Shown: piece by piece, positions 44,526 through 53,328 of the stretch | Position numbering within the stretch: position 1 is the first letter of the stretch | Layout of the letters: every line of letters starts with the position of its first letter | Source: Candidatus Gastranaerophilales bacterium | Lineage (GTDB): Bacteria; Cyanobacteriota; Vampirovibrionia; Gastranaerophilales; Gastranaerophilaceae | Direction: 5' to 3' | NCBI GenBank assembly: GCA_944324395.1 | Contig: CALUWC010000008.1 | Span: forward strand, 1 to 64,000 | DNA: 64,000 nt | Translations under genes and position numbers: made by a program | Notes under the pieces: model-generated | Database searches by the model: none | Seen by the model: the letters and a program-made list of their open reading frames with translations, nothing else | Told to the model about the DNA's origin: nothing

Positions 44526-47006
44526 ATGCAAGTATCTTTAAATTGGTTAAACGAATTCGTAGATTTATCAAATATTGAAGCATCACAAATCGCTCACGAA
44601 TTAACAATGAGCGGCCTTGAAGTTGAGGGAACAGAAGACGTTAAACCGATGTTTACCAATATAAAAACAGTTAAAATAGATAAGATTGATGCCCATCCGA
44701 ATTCTGACAGACTGCATCTTGTAACTGTCAATACAGGAGCAGGAGAAAAAACAGTTGTCTGCGGAGCTCAAAATATTCAGGAAGGTCAAATTGTACCATA
44801 CGCAAGTGTAGGCTCACAAGTATTAGACAGAAAAACAGGAGAAATGTTTACCCTGACACCGGCGGTTATACGAGGAGTTGAATCTCAAGGAATGCTCTGT
44901 TCAGCAGATGAACTCGGAGTAGCAGAAAGAGGATATCAGGAAGAAGACGGCATATTAATTTTAAACAGAATTTTCCCTGATGTTCAAATAGGACAGGATG
45001 TAAAAGATGTATTAGGATTTGAAAAAGATACCGTATTAGATGTTGCACCAACAGCCAACAGAGGCGATCAAATGTCTGTTATCGGGGTTGCAAGAGAATT
45101 GAGTGCAATATTTAATATACCTTTAAAAATAAACAAAATTGAATGCACAAATGATTTATCAACTGATAAATTCAAAGTTGAAATTAAAGATAAGGATGTC
45201 TGCAAATATTATTCAATTGCAGTTTTGAAAAATATCAAAATCAAACCGTCACCTGATTGGATGCAAAAAAGACTATTAGCATCAGGAGTACGTGCAATTA
45301 ACAATGTTGTTGATATTACAAACTACGTTATGCTTGAATACGGTTGTCCTTTACATGCGTTTGATTATGATAAATTAAACGGATATCTTTGTGTAAGACG
45401 GGCTGAAGATGGTGAAAAACTAACCACTTTAGACGGTGTAGAAAGAACTCTTACAACAGATTCTGTTTTAATCGCTACAGAAAAAGAGGGGGTTTGCTTA
45501 GGCGGAGTATTCGGCGGAGAAAATTCCGAAATTGATGATAATACAAAATCTATAGCTCTTGAAGCTGCATATTTCACTCCGGCAACAAACAGAAAATCAG
45601 CCAGAAGTGCCGGCTACAGAAGTGAAGCAAGTGCCAGATTTGAAAGAGGTATTGATATAGAAGCCGTTAAACCTGCTCTAATGCGTGCTATGCAATTACT
45701 TGTAGATTATGCTGATGCACAGGTAGAAGGAGTAGTTGAAGACGGAGAAAACAAACTTGAACCAACTGAAATTACTTTAAGATATAATCAGGTTAAAAGA
45801 ATTTTAGGCTGCGAAATTACACCGGAAAGATGTATAAATATCCTTGGAAATCTTGGTTTTGAAAAACTCGGAGGAAACGATGCCGCTGCAAAATTCCTAG
45901 TTCCAAGTTTCAGAGCCTATGACGTAACAAGAGAAATTGATTTGATTGAAGAAATCGCCAGAATTAACGGATATGATAAAATTTCTCCGACTCTTCCAAA
46001 TAAATCACAAACTCCTGTAATTACACTTGCAGAAAAAGTAATCAAAAGAATACACGAACTCATGCTTTCTGCAGGCTTGAATGAAATTCAAACCAGTTCG
46101 CTTATAGGAAAACCGTTATTAGATAAATTTAAAATTCCTTATGATGATGCTAATGCTGTAAAAGTTGCAAATGCCGCAAGTGAAGATTATTCTATGCTTC
46201 GTCAAACCTTAGCAGCAAGTGTACTTAACTGTATGAAATATAATTTTGACAACGGTCAAAAGAATTTCTGGGCTTATGAAATCGGCAGAACATATCTAAA
46301 AGTAGCAGAAGCAGACGAAAAACATTCCGGAGTAAAAGAAACTCTTGTATTAGAAGGCATTTTGACCGGTGAAGTACAAAATTCAAAATGGCAGATAGAA
46401 TCACAAACAGATTTTTACACTGTAAAAGGTATTCTAGAAAGTTTATTTGAAGACCTTGAAGTTACAAGAAGAATTAAAATTGTTCCGTTAGAAGAAACAG
46501 AACTTGCTAAAACTCATAAAATTCTTCACCCGTATAAAACTGCCGTAATTTTGCTGTTAGGTAAGAAGCCGCAGCCTATCGGATATTTCGGACAATTACA
46601 CCCGACACTACAAGATAAATTGAAATTAAATCAGAATGCATTTTTATTCAAATTAGACTTAGATGAATTGATTTCTGCTGTTAAAGAAACAGTTCCAAGA
46701 TTTAAACATCTTCCGCAATATCCGGAAGTTAGAAGAGATTTGGCATTTATTATCAATGATAATGTATCCTCTGATGATATTCAGCGAGTTATCAAAAGTG
46801 CTGTTAAACAAAATATCTATAAAGGTTCCGAGATATTTGACGTTTACCAGGGCGAACATATAGAAGACGGATTCAAAAGTGTTGCTTTCCGTATTAAAAT
46901 GCAAGATGAAAATGCAACTTTAACAGATGAAATTATTGACCAGCAAATGCAGTCTGTCAGAGAAAAGTTACAGAAAGCATACGCTCAAATAACATTCAGG
47001 GAGTAA
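44526..47006 (+). CDS. pheT: Phenylalanyl-tRNA synthetase beta subunit
   Basis: The large subunit of heterotetrameric PheRS. The 826 residues include the tRNA-binding EMAP-like domain (about 40-150), the B3/4 region, B5, the catalytic-like core and the C-terminal FDX-ACB anticodon-binding domain (PQYPEVRRDLAFIINDNVSSDDI, about 728-826). Full length. pheS is not adjacent, so the two subunits are encoded apart. A short exported gene follows 3 nt after the stop. Confidence 0.96.
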   Translation: MQVSLNWLNEFVDLSNIEASQIAHELTMSGLEVEGTEDVKPMFTNIKTVKIDKIDAHPNSDRLHLVTVNTGAGEKTVVCGAQNIQEGQIVPYASVGSQVLDRKTGEMFTLTPAVIRGVESQGMLCSADELGVAERGYQEEDGILILNRIFPDVQIGQDVKDVLGFEKDTVLDVAPTANRGDQMSVIGVARELSAIFNIPLKINKIECTNDLSTDKFKVEIKDKDVCKYYSIAVLKNIKIKPSPDWMQKRLLASGVRAINNVVDITNYVMLEYGCPLHAFDYDKLNGYLCVRRAEDGEKLTTLDGVERTLTTDSVLIATEKEGVCLGGVFGGENSEIDDNTKSIALEAAYFTPATNRKSARSAGYRSEASARFERGIDIEAVKPALMRAMQLLVDYADAQVEGVVEDGENKLEPTEITLRYNQVKRILGCEITPERCINILGNLGFEKLGGNDAAAKFLVPSFRAYDVTREIDLIEEIARINGYDKISPTLPNKSQTPVITLAEKVIKRIHELMLSAGLNEIQTSSLIGKPLLDKFKIPYDDANAVKVANAASEDYSMLRQTLAASVLNCMKYNFDNGQKNFWAYEIGRTYLKVAEADEKHSGVKETLVLEGILTGEVQNSKWQIESQTDFYTVKGILESLFEDLEVTRRIKIVPLEETELAKTHKILHPYKTAVILLLGKKPQPIGYFGQLHPTLQDKLKLNQNAFLFKLDLDELISAVKETVPRFKHLPQYPEVRRDLAFIINDNVSSDDIQRVIKSAVKQNIYKGSEIFDVYQGEHIEDGFKSVAFRIKMQDENATLTDEIIDQQMQSVREKLQKAYAQITFRE

Positions 47007-47009
47007 ATT

Positions 47010-47672
47010 ATGAAAAAAATATTGTTATCCATAACTGTTATTCTGGTTAGCATCATAACTACCGGCATAAGCGGAGTTGTCCTTGCAAAAGATGTTATCC
47101 CGATAACTCCGAGCCCAAATACTCAAACTATAGGAATGTATCAGGTCGGAGATGATATAACAATATATAAAGAACCCGATGAAAATTCACAAATTCTATA
47201 TCGTGTAAGGTGGAATAAAAATAATGAATTTTTCCCTGAAGAAATCGGATTTGAAAAATTTTTTACAGTGTTTTTAGAAAAAAAAGCTCTAGCACTTGTT
47301 GAAGTTACAGACTACACAGACAACTGGGTACAAATAGTTTATAACAATAATACAGGAGCCACAGGCTGGATAAAAAAAGATGATCCTTATAAATTTATGA
47401 CCTGGATAAATTTTTATAATACTTACGGGAAAAAATACGGCTTAACACTTTTACATGGAGCACCTGAATCCTGCAAAAATATAAAATCTGAAACCAATGA
47501 TAAAGGGCAAAATATTTCAACAATGAATTATCCGCAGAAAATCAATTTGAACGTAATACGTGGTAACTGGGCATTAGTCAGCGTAATGGATCTTGATAGA
47601 ACCCCCAAAACAGGATACATTCGCTGGAGATCCGATGACGGAATTAAATACTTTTTCCCGGATATTAAATAA
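47010..47672 (+). CDS. Exported SH3-like protein, coupled to pheT
   Basis: 220 residues with a signal peptide (1-26, LAK junction near VVLA|KD). It contains SH3-like wall-binding-type segments: GDDITIYKEPDENSQILYRV... and VEVTDYTDNWVQIVYNNNTGATGWIKKD. The start follows the pheT stop by 3 nt, so it is co-transcribed. Function unknown. Confidence 0.65.
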   Translation: MKKILLSITVILVSIITTGISGVVLAKDVIPITPSPNTQTIGMYQVGDDITIYKEPDENSQILYRVRWNKNNEFFPEEIGFEKFFTVFLEKKALALVEVTDYTDNWVQIVYNNNTGATGWIKKDDPYKFMTWINFYNTYGKKYGLTLLHGAPESCKNIKSETNDKGQNISTMNYPQKINLNVIRGNWALVSVMDLDRTPKTGYIRWRSDDGIKYFFPDIK

Positions 47673-47687
47673 AAATTCATATTTTGA

Positions 47688-47715
47688 AAAAGACCTGATA
47701 TAAATCAGGTCTTTT
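47688..47715. terminator. Convergent terminator
   Basis: A 12-bp stem (AAAAGACCTGAT) with a 4-nt loop and a T run between the convergent 47010 and 47722 genes. Confidence 0.75.
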
Positions 47716-47721
47716 GTGATT

Positions 47722-48069
47722 TTAAAAAGGTTTTGTTTGATTGAGTTTCAATCTTAAATCTCTAAATCTTGCAATATCTTCCTGAGTTTTTCCGGAATCT
47801 TTAAATACTGCCTGTGTTGTAGGGTGAACCATCAATACATAATCCATATGAATTTCCAAAAAATTATATCTTCTCGGAGATTGATTACCGACACGAGGAT
47901 AGATTTCTGCATTTGTAACAGCTAAAAATCTTCTTTCTTTATCATTTAATAAGTCAGTCAATTCTCTATTTGTATTTGTATATTTAGAAACATGCACAAC
48001 CCCTTTGATATCATGGTCAGCCGTTAATATTGTAACTTCTATAGGAACTGTATCCGTATGTTTTGCCAT
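47722..48069 (-). CDS. Conserved small protein (DUF6812-like)
   Basis: 115 residues. A beta-rich N-terminus (VPIEVTILTADHDIKGVVHVSKYT) is followed by LTDLLNDKERRFLAVTNAEI, a pattern I associate with DUF6812. Family membership is recalled, not verified. Soluble; function unknown. Confidence 0.5.
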   Translation of the reverse strand: MAKHTDTVPIEVTILTADHDIKGVVHVSKYTNTNRELTDLLNDKERRFLAVTNAEIYPRVGNQSPRRYNFLEIHMDYVLMVHPTTQAVFKDSGKTQEDIARFRDLRLKLNQTKPF

Positions 48070-48139
48070 TTTCTCATTTACCTCTTCTTATGATTAAGTA
48101 TATTATATTTCGCAAAAATTGTCCATATATTAAAATTTA

Positions 48140-48994
48140 TCAATGTTTTTTGAATCTTCCGCCGTAAGCTTCGTGAACATCAACAACCGCAACAAAAGCT
48201 CTCGGATCAATTTCTTTAATAATCTCAAGCATTTTAGGCAATTCAAGCCTTGAAATAACACAATATATTATATCCTTATCCTGCCCTGAATATCCGCCTA
48301 TACCCCTTAAATATGTAACACTTATATCAAGTCTTTCAATCAAGGCATTACCAATTGCTCCGGCTTCATCACTGATAATTTCTACAGATTTTGAACTGTT
48401 CAAACCTTCCATAACAATATCTATAACTTTTGAAGCAATAAAATATGTCAAGATAGAATACATCGCATTTTCCCAGCCAAAAACCTTACCGGCAACCAAA
48501 TATATAAATAGATTTATGCCCATAATAAATTCGCCGACAGAAAATCCGAATTTTTTTGATATCAACAACGATAAAATTTCGGTACCGTCTAAAGATGATT
48601 CATTTTTTAATATAAGCCCGACACCGGTGCCAAGAATAATTCCACCGAAAGCTGTTGCCAGAAGTAAATCCTCCGTTACTTTGTAATGCTGAAAAATATT
48701 TAAAGATAATGCTAATATAACGTTTGCATAAGCAGTCTGAAAAACAAACATTTTGCCCATTTTTTTGAATGCCAGAATAATAAACGGGGTATTTAACAGA
48801 ATTACAAGCAAACCTAAATTCCACTTTGTTACATGACTGACAATCATTGAAATACCAATTACACCGCCATCAATTATCTGATTCGGAACCAAAAAAGTCT
48901 CCAGAGCAAATGCGGCAACCACAGCACCAAAGGTTATAAAAAACATATTTTTAATAAACTTAAATATAGTGTTGTTCTTAGTATTTTCAGGCAT
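48140..48994 (-). CDS. YitT-family membrane protein
   Basis: 284 residues: about five membrane helices (YitT/DUF161; FGAVVAAFALETFLVPNQIIDGGVIGISM..., AFGGIILGTGVGLILKN), then a C-terminal DUF2179-type soluble domain (about 205-284; RGIGGYSGQDKDIIYCVISRLEL). Transported substrate unknown. The start lies 8 nt after the diadenylate cyclase stop on the same strand, in one operon. Confidence 0.88.
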   Translation of the reverse strand: MPENTKNNTIFKFIKNMFFITFGAVVAAFALETFLVPNQIIDGGVIGISMIVSHVTKWNLGLLVILLNTPFIILAFKKMGKMFVFQTAYANVILALSLNIFQHYKVTEDLLLATAFGGIILGTGVGLILKNESSLDGTEILSLLISKKFGFSVGEFIMGINLFIYLVAGKVFGWENAMYSILTYFIASKVIDIVMEGLNSSKSVEIISDEAGAIGNALIERLDISVTYLRGIGGYSGQDKDIIYCVISRLELPKMLEIIKEIDPRAFVAVVDVHEAYGGRFKKH

Positions 48995-49002
48995 ATTCCC
49001 TC

Positions 49003-49908
49003 TTATTTTTTATTTTTATTTATAGTAATAAGCTTTTCCAAATTAAAAATAGATTTCTTTTCTTGCTGTTCAGATTTCTTATATCCTAAAATATTCTCCA
49101 AATCAGTTTTTAATGTCGGGATATCATCGTATTTTTTTAAAACACCATCTAAGGTTATAGAAACATCACCGGTTTCTTCAGAAACAACCAGACAAGCTGC
49201 ATTACTTGATTCTGTCATTCCTATAGCTGCTCTATGACGGGTACCGTATTTCCAGCTTAACTTAGGATCATCAGTCAGCGGCAGCAAAACACCTGCTGAT
49301 ATAATTTTCGAGCCGCTTATTACAACAGCCCCATCATGCAGCGGGGTATTAACATGAAAAATTGTCAAAAGCAATTCGGTCGAAACATCTGCATTTAAGA
49401 TAGTTCCAACATCGTGATAAGTATTGCTCAAATCATTTTGGAAAACAATCAATGCACCCGTATGAGATTTTGAAAGATATTTAACAGCTTCGATAATTTC
49501 TTTTATAACATCAATGGATCTGTTAGATTCTTTTTTCTTATCATTTTCAAATATTTTTTTAAAAAAGTCTACCTGCCCTAAATATCCCAAAAATCTACGC
49601 AATTCAGGCTGGAAAATAACAATTAAACTCAGTGCAATCAATGAAACAATTGATCTTAAAAACACACCGAGGATTGTTAAATCAACGGCAATCAGAATTT
49701 CGCTCACAATCCATAAAAATACAAGAACAATTGCACCTTTTACAAATTTTTCAGAATGAGTATTCTTAATAAATTTTTGATAGAAAACAACCAATATAGC
49801 AGCAATAATACAAATTTCAAAAATATTTTTCCAGCCGAAAGTATCTTTAATATAAAGATGCCAGTTACCTATGAAATTGTAAAACAACATTAAAAGATCA
49901 TCTATCAT
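49003..49908 (-). CDS. cdaA: Diadenylate cyclase CdaA
   Basis: Makes cyclic di-AMP from two ATP, controlling potassium and wall homeostasis. The 301 residues have three N-terminal membrane helices (about 28-105), then the DAC domain with GALIVFQND, LHDGAVVISG (DGA motif) and YGTRHRAAIGMTE (RHR motif). It overlaps lysA by 4 nt (ATGA-type), so translation is coupled. This is the membrane-anchored CdaA class. Confidence 0.95.
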   Translation of the reverse strand: MIDDLLMLFYNFIGNWHLYIKDTFGWKNIFEICIIAAILVVFYQKFIKNTHSEKFVKGAIVLVFLWIVSEILIAVDLTILGVFLRSIVSLIALSLIVIFQPELRRFLGYLGQVDFFKKIFENDKKKESNRSIDVIKEIIEAVKYLSKSHTGALIVFQNDLSNTYHDVGTILNADVSTELLLTIFHVNTPLHDGAVVISGSKIISAGVLLPLTDDPKLSWKYGTRHRAAIGMTESSNAACLVVSEETGDVSITLDGVLKKYDDIPTLKTDLENILGYKKSEQQEKKSIFNLEKLITINKNKK

Positions 49909-51239
49909 TTTGTCAGCCTGTTAGGAATTACTTCTTTAGAAATTAAATCATCGAGAGTCTCTCTATTGATAATAATATCAGATTGAGAATTATTTACAAG
50001 TACCATTGCGGGTTTTGTAACCTTATTATAATTAGATGCCATAGAATAATTGTAAGCACCGGTATTATATACACAAAGGATATCACCTTCACACAATTGC
50101 GGAAGATCAATTTCAGGGATTAAAATATCTCCGGATTCGCAATATCTTCCTGCAATTGTGACAGTTTCACAAGGCACATCTCCTTCTTTCTTATTTACAA
50201 TTTCAGCACTATACATTGCCTGATACATGCCAGGACGAGGATTATCAGCCATCCCGCCGTCAACTGCAACATATTTTTTACCATGCGGAACCTGTTTTGA
50301 ACTGCCAACTGTGTATAATGTAACACCCGCTGTTGAAATTATACTTCTGCCCGGTTCTAAAAACACCGTAGGAAAATCAATACCGTATTTTTCAACAGAT
50401 TCAAACAATTTTTCAACAGCAAGATTTCCTATATCGTATATAGAAGGCGGATTGTCAAAATCTGTGTATTTAACGCCAATACCGCCACCAAGATTGATTT
50501 CATCAAGCTTCAAACCAAATTTTTTATCCAAACGTGCAATTTCTTTAACTAAAATTTCGATTTCGTCAGGATAAATACTTGTTTCAAAAATCTGAGAACC
50601 AATATGAGCGTGAAGTCCATGGATTTTTAAATTTTTATATTCATTCAAAATAAGTTCAACAGCTTCATCAATCTGCGTCAAATCAAACCCAAATTTAGAG
50701 TCCAAATGCCCGGTTTGGATATATTCATGTGTATGACATTCAATCCCCGGTGTAATTCTTAACAAAATATCAACTGTTTTATTCTTACTTTGAGCAATTT
50801 CATTTAATAAAGCAAGTTCAAAGAAATTGTCAACAGAAATTCTGCCAACACCCAGCTCCAATGCCAGTGATAATTCATCAAAAGATTTGTTATTTCCGTT
50901 AAACAAAACATGGCTCATATCAACACCGGCTTTATAAACAGTATAAATTTCACCGGCAGAAACGGTATCGAAACCGAAGCCTTCATTATCAAGAATTTTT
51001 GTAACAGCAGATACGCACAAAGCTTTTGATGCGTACATCATATGGATTTTAGGATATTTTGCAAACGCTTTTTTATAATCTCTACAGACTGCTCTAATGG
51101 TTTCTTCATCAAGCACATATAAAGGGGTCCCGTATTTTTCCGCTAATTCAACCAGATCACAGCCGCCAATTTCCAAATTTCCGGTACTATTGACACCTGT
51201 TGTCAACGGTTTTAAAAACTGATTGGTACTGGTTGTCAT
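49905..51239 (-). CDS. lysA: Diaminopimelate decarboxylase
   Basis: Decarboxylates meso-diaminopimelate to lysine. The 444-residue PLP enzyme has MMYASKALCVSAV (PLP Lys), LRITPGIECHTHEYIQTGHLDSKFG, GGGIGVKY and LEPGRSII. The ATG at 51239 is chosen because an AAGAAGGAG SD is just upstream; the in-frame GTG two codons earlier overlaps it. It precedes cdaA with a 4-nt overlap. Confidence 0.95.
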   Translation of the reverse strand: MTTSTNQFLKPLTTGVNSTGNLEIGGCDLVELAEKYGTPLYVLDEETIRAVCRDYKKAFAKYPKIHMMYASKALCVSAVTKILDNEGFGFDTVSAGEIYTVYKAGVDMSHVLFNGNNKSFDELSLALELGVGRISVDNFFELALLNEIAQSKNKTVDILLRITPGIECHTHEYIQTGHLDSKFGFDLTQIDEAVELILNEYKNLKIHGLHAHIGSQIFETSIYPDEIEILVKEIARLDKKFGLKLDEINLGGGIGVKYTDFDNPPSIYDIGNLAVEKLFESVEKYGIDFPTVFLEPGRSIISTAGVTLYTVGSSKQVPHGKKYVAVDGGMADNPRPGMYQAMYSAEIVNKKEGDVPCETVTIAGRYCESGDILIPEIDLPQLCEGDILCVYNTGAYNYSMASNYNKVTKPAMVLVNNSQSDIIINRETLDDLISKEVIPNRLTK

Positions 51240-51314
51240 TATCACTCCTTCTTATTGCAGTCTCATATTTATAATACCATAATAACAAAGATTTTCATAC
51301 TGCAAATCCAGTAT

Positions 51315-51638
51315 TTAATAAGAAAAATATTTATCAAAATCAACGTCATCAAAACTGCATAGCAGCATAAATATTTCGTCATTTTCGTCCATACGCTGAA
51401 AATTATATTCATTAAATTTCCAGTACTTAGGGTTTATACCTTTGACACGAACAATATCTTTCTCTTTGAGAATGTTAAGTTTCTTTTTTACAACCTCCAA
51501 AGGCAGATCCACAAGTTTTGCAAGTTCAACCGCTGTAATTCCCTCTTTAGAGGAACATTTTTCAGGAGTTAAAAACATCAACTCCAACCCGACGGATTTT
51601 AGCTGTCTATCTTCTTCGTTTTGGTCATAAATATCCAT
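51315..51638 (-). CDS. Small winged-helix-type regulator
   Basis: 107 residues. The middle (SSKEGITAVELAKLVDLPLEVVKKKLNILKEKDIVRVKG, about 29-68) reads as a winged helix-turn-helix. Adjacent to the R-M-like genes, but its own minus-strand unit; link to that system is inferred from position only. Confidence 0.6.
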   Translation of the reverse strand: MDIYDQNEEDRQLKSVGLELMFLTPEKCSSKEGITAVELAKLVDLPLEVVKKKLNILKEKDIVRVKGINPKYWKFNEYNFQRMDENDEIFMLLCSFDDVDFDKYFSY

Positions 51639-51720
51639 ACTTATATGATAGCGTAAACATATACATTCAGATATCCTATAAATATAGGAAATAACATAGC
51701 AAAGAATATCCGCAGATAAT

Positions 51721-51957
51721 TTAAATATTTACATCCAACAATTCGCTTACTTTTATTTTCAACTCTTTAGCAATTAGAACAAGACAATAAACAGAAGCAC
51801 ATTTTATTCCCTGTTCTAATGCACTTATATAAGTCCTATCGACTTCTACCAGCTCAGCTAATTTTTCCTGAGAAAGGTCATTTTTACAACGATAAAATTT
51901 TATTGCATTACCTATTTTTTGAGCAATTCTCTTTTTTAATTTCTCGTCCTTTCGCAT
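51721..51957 (-). CDS. XRE-type controller protein of the island
   Basis: 78 residues forming one Cro/C1-type helix-turn-helix (KIGNAIKFYRCKNDLSQEKLAELVEVDRTYISALEQG). The size matches restriction-modification controller (C) proteins. It is divergent from the methyltransferase gene, and the 135-nt region between them contains paired operator-like sequences. No SD precedes the ATG, and a -10-like CATAAT lies about 8 nt upstream, so a leaderless mRNA is plausible, as in some C genes. Confidence 0.7.
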   Translation of the reverse strand: MRKDEKLKKRIAQKIGNAIKFYRCKNDLSQEKLAELVEVDRTYISALEQGIKCASVYCLVLIAKELKIKVSELLDVNI

Positions 51958-51981
51958 AATAATATTATGTCTTACCTACTA

Positions 51982-52076
51982 CTAGATATCTAGAGTCTAA
52001 TAGTCATACAACTAAATTCAATTTTTTAAATGATTTCAATGGAATTTAAATATGTTACATGTGACTAATAGATATC
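51982..52076. promoter_or_regulatory. Candidate operators between regulator and methyltransferase
   Basis: The decamer GACTAWTAGA occurs twice as an inverted pair: 51996-52005 (minus) and 52063-52072 (plus). A 12-bp palindrome CTAGATATCTAG lies at 51982-51993, and TAGATATC recurs at 52069-52076. This is the kind of arrangement expected for C-protein operators (GACT-type boxes). Confidence 0.5.
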
Positions 52077-52092
52077 ATAAAAGAGAAAAATT

Positions 52093-53145
52093 ATGGCAAA
52101 CGAAAACTTAAAAAATGCTAAAAAGGCTAAAAATGATGAATTTTATACTCAATGGGCAGATATAGAAAAAGAAATTATGGCATATATAGAATATAATCCT
52201 GATGTATTCAAAGATAAAACTGTTTTGCTGCCATGTGATGATCCTGAATGGAGTAATTTTACAAAATTCTTTGCCCAGAATTTTGAGGCTTTCGGGTTAA
52301 AAAAACTAATTAGTACAAGTTATGCCTATGAAAGCAAAAGAGTAAATATACCTTATCAAATTTCGTTGTTTGAAGAACAGGCTCCGCATTTTGACCCTGA
52401 AATAAATAAAACCAGAGGTAAAATATTTACACTTGACCATGATACAAATAAAAACGGTGTCATTGATATAGAAGATTTACAATGGCAATATCTGGAAGGC
52501 GACGGAGATTTCCGAAGCGACGAAGTAAAAAGACTACGTGATGAAGCAGACATAATTATTACAAATCCGCCATTTTCATTATTTAGAGAATTTCTGGCAT
52601 GGATTATAGAGGCGGATAAGAAATTTGCAATTGTAAGTAATAAAAATGCAGTTACCTACAAAGAAGTTTTCCCGTTAATTAAAGAAAACAAAATCTGGTC
52701 CGGACGGACAGAATGGGCTGGCGGTATGTGGTTTGAGACAAAAGATAAAAATAATGTTGATGAAGTAATTAATGGAATTGACATGAAAAATATTCCTTCT
52801 GTCTGGTTCACAAACATTGAACATGGCAGACGTCATCAGCCGCTTCAATTGATGACAATGGCAGATAATATAAAACACAGCAAGCATAAAGAAATCAGAG
52901 AATATGGATATCAAAAATACGATAACTATGATGCAATAGAAGTTCCTTTCACCGATGCAATTCCAAGTGATTATGAAGGTGTTATGGGTGTACCTATAAG
53001 CTTTTTAGATAAGTATTGCCCTGAACAATTTGAAATAGTAGCATTCCGCAAGGGTGAAGATGGTCGAGATCTCGTATTTACTAGAGAGAGAGAGAGAGTT
53101 CAACCGTACTTTCGTATCCTTGTTCGACTTCGATACCGGGAATGA
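52093..53145 (+). CDS. EcoRI-family adenine-specific DNA methyltransferase
   Basis: 350 residues. It matches the EcoRI-type N6-adenine methyltransferase family (PF13651 as I recall): KNDEFYTQWADIEKEI, LLPCDDPEWSNFTKFF, EGDGDFRSDEV and the catalytic NPPF at 158-161 (IIITNPPFSLFREFL), then VPISFLDKYCPEQFEIV. The frame ends at TGA 53143 after RVQPYFRILVRLR. An (AG)8 repeat at 53083-53098 lies just before this end, and shifts of the repeat would swap the C-terminus. Probable operon with the downstream nuclease. Confidence 0.82.
   Translation: MANENLKNAKKAKNDEFYTQWADIEKEIMAYIEYNPDVFKDKTVLLPCDDPEWSNFTKFFAQNFEAFGLKKLISTSYAYESKRVNIPYQISLFEEQAPHFDPEINKTRGKIFTLDHDTNKNGVIDIEDLQWQYLEGDGDFRSDEVKRLRDEADIIITNPPFSLFREFLAWIIEADKKFAIVSNKNAVTYKEVFPLIKENKIWSGRTEWAGGMWFETKDKNNVDEVINGIDMKNIPSVWFTNIEHGRRHQPLQLMTMADNIKHSKHKEIREYGYQKYDNYDAIEVPFTDAIPSDYEGVMGVPISFLDKYCPEQFEIVAFRKGEDGRDLVFTRERERVQPYFRILVRLRYRE
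53083..53098 (+). repeat. (AG)8 simple-sequence repeat inside methyltransferase gene
   Basis: Eight exact AG units lie in the coding strand, encoding an RERERV-type stretch. A gain or loss of one unit changes the reading frame of everything downstream, as in slippage-driven phase-variable genes. Confidence 0.9.
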
Positions 53146-53326
53146 TAAAAAACGCAGAAGGAAAGATAAATGGGAAAATTACTTACGCAAGAATAACAAT
53201 AAGGCGGAAATTGAACCAATAGATTTATTTTTTCCATTGAGTATTACAAGTCGAGCTGCAGGAACAATGAACGGATTACTCAACGGGAAAGAAACATACA
53301 GAAGAATACTAATAATAAAGAGGTAA
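53146..53326 (+). other. Alternative 3' ends of the methyltransferase gene
   Basis: Two more C-terminal-like blocks follow in the other frames. One frame, open from the AG tract, reads INGKITYARITIRRK (53166-53210) and stops at TAG 53220. The other runs from the tract to TAA 53324-53326 with [17 protein letters not shown] (53279-53323). The two blocks are similar at DNA level. Neither is translated in the present (AG)8 state. They may be alternative ends, or relics of tandem duplication. Confidence 0.6.
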
Positions 53327-53328
53327 AG

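Noticed and set aside
51442-51630. Plus-strand ORF antisense to the winged-helix gene
   Set aside because: Shadow frame with no ribosome site.
53054-53326. Treating the 90-aa frame as a separate gene
   Set aside because: It has no ribosome site of its own and opens within the methyltransferase frame. It reads as an alternative 3' end.
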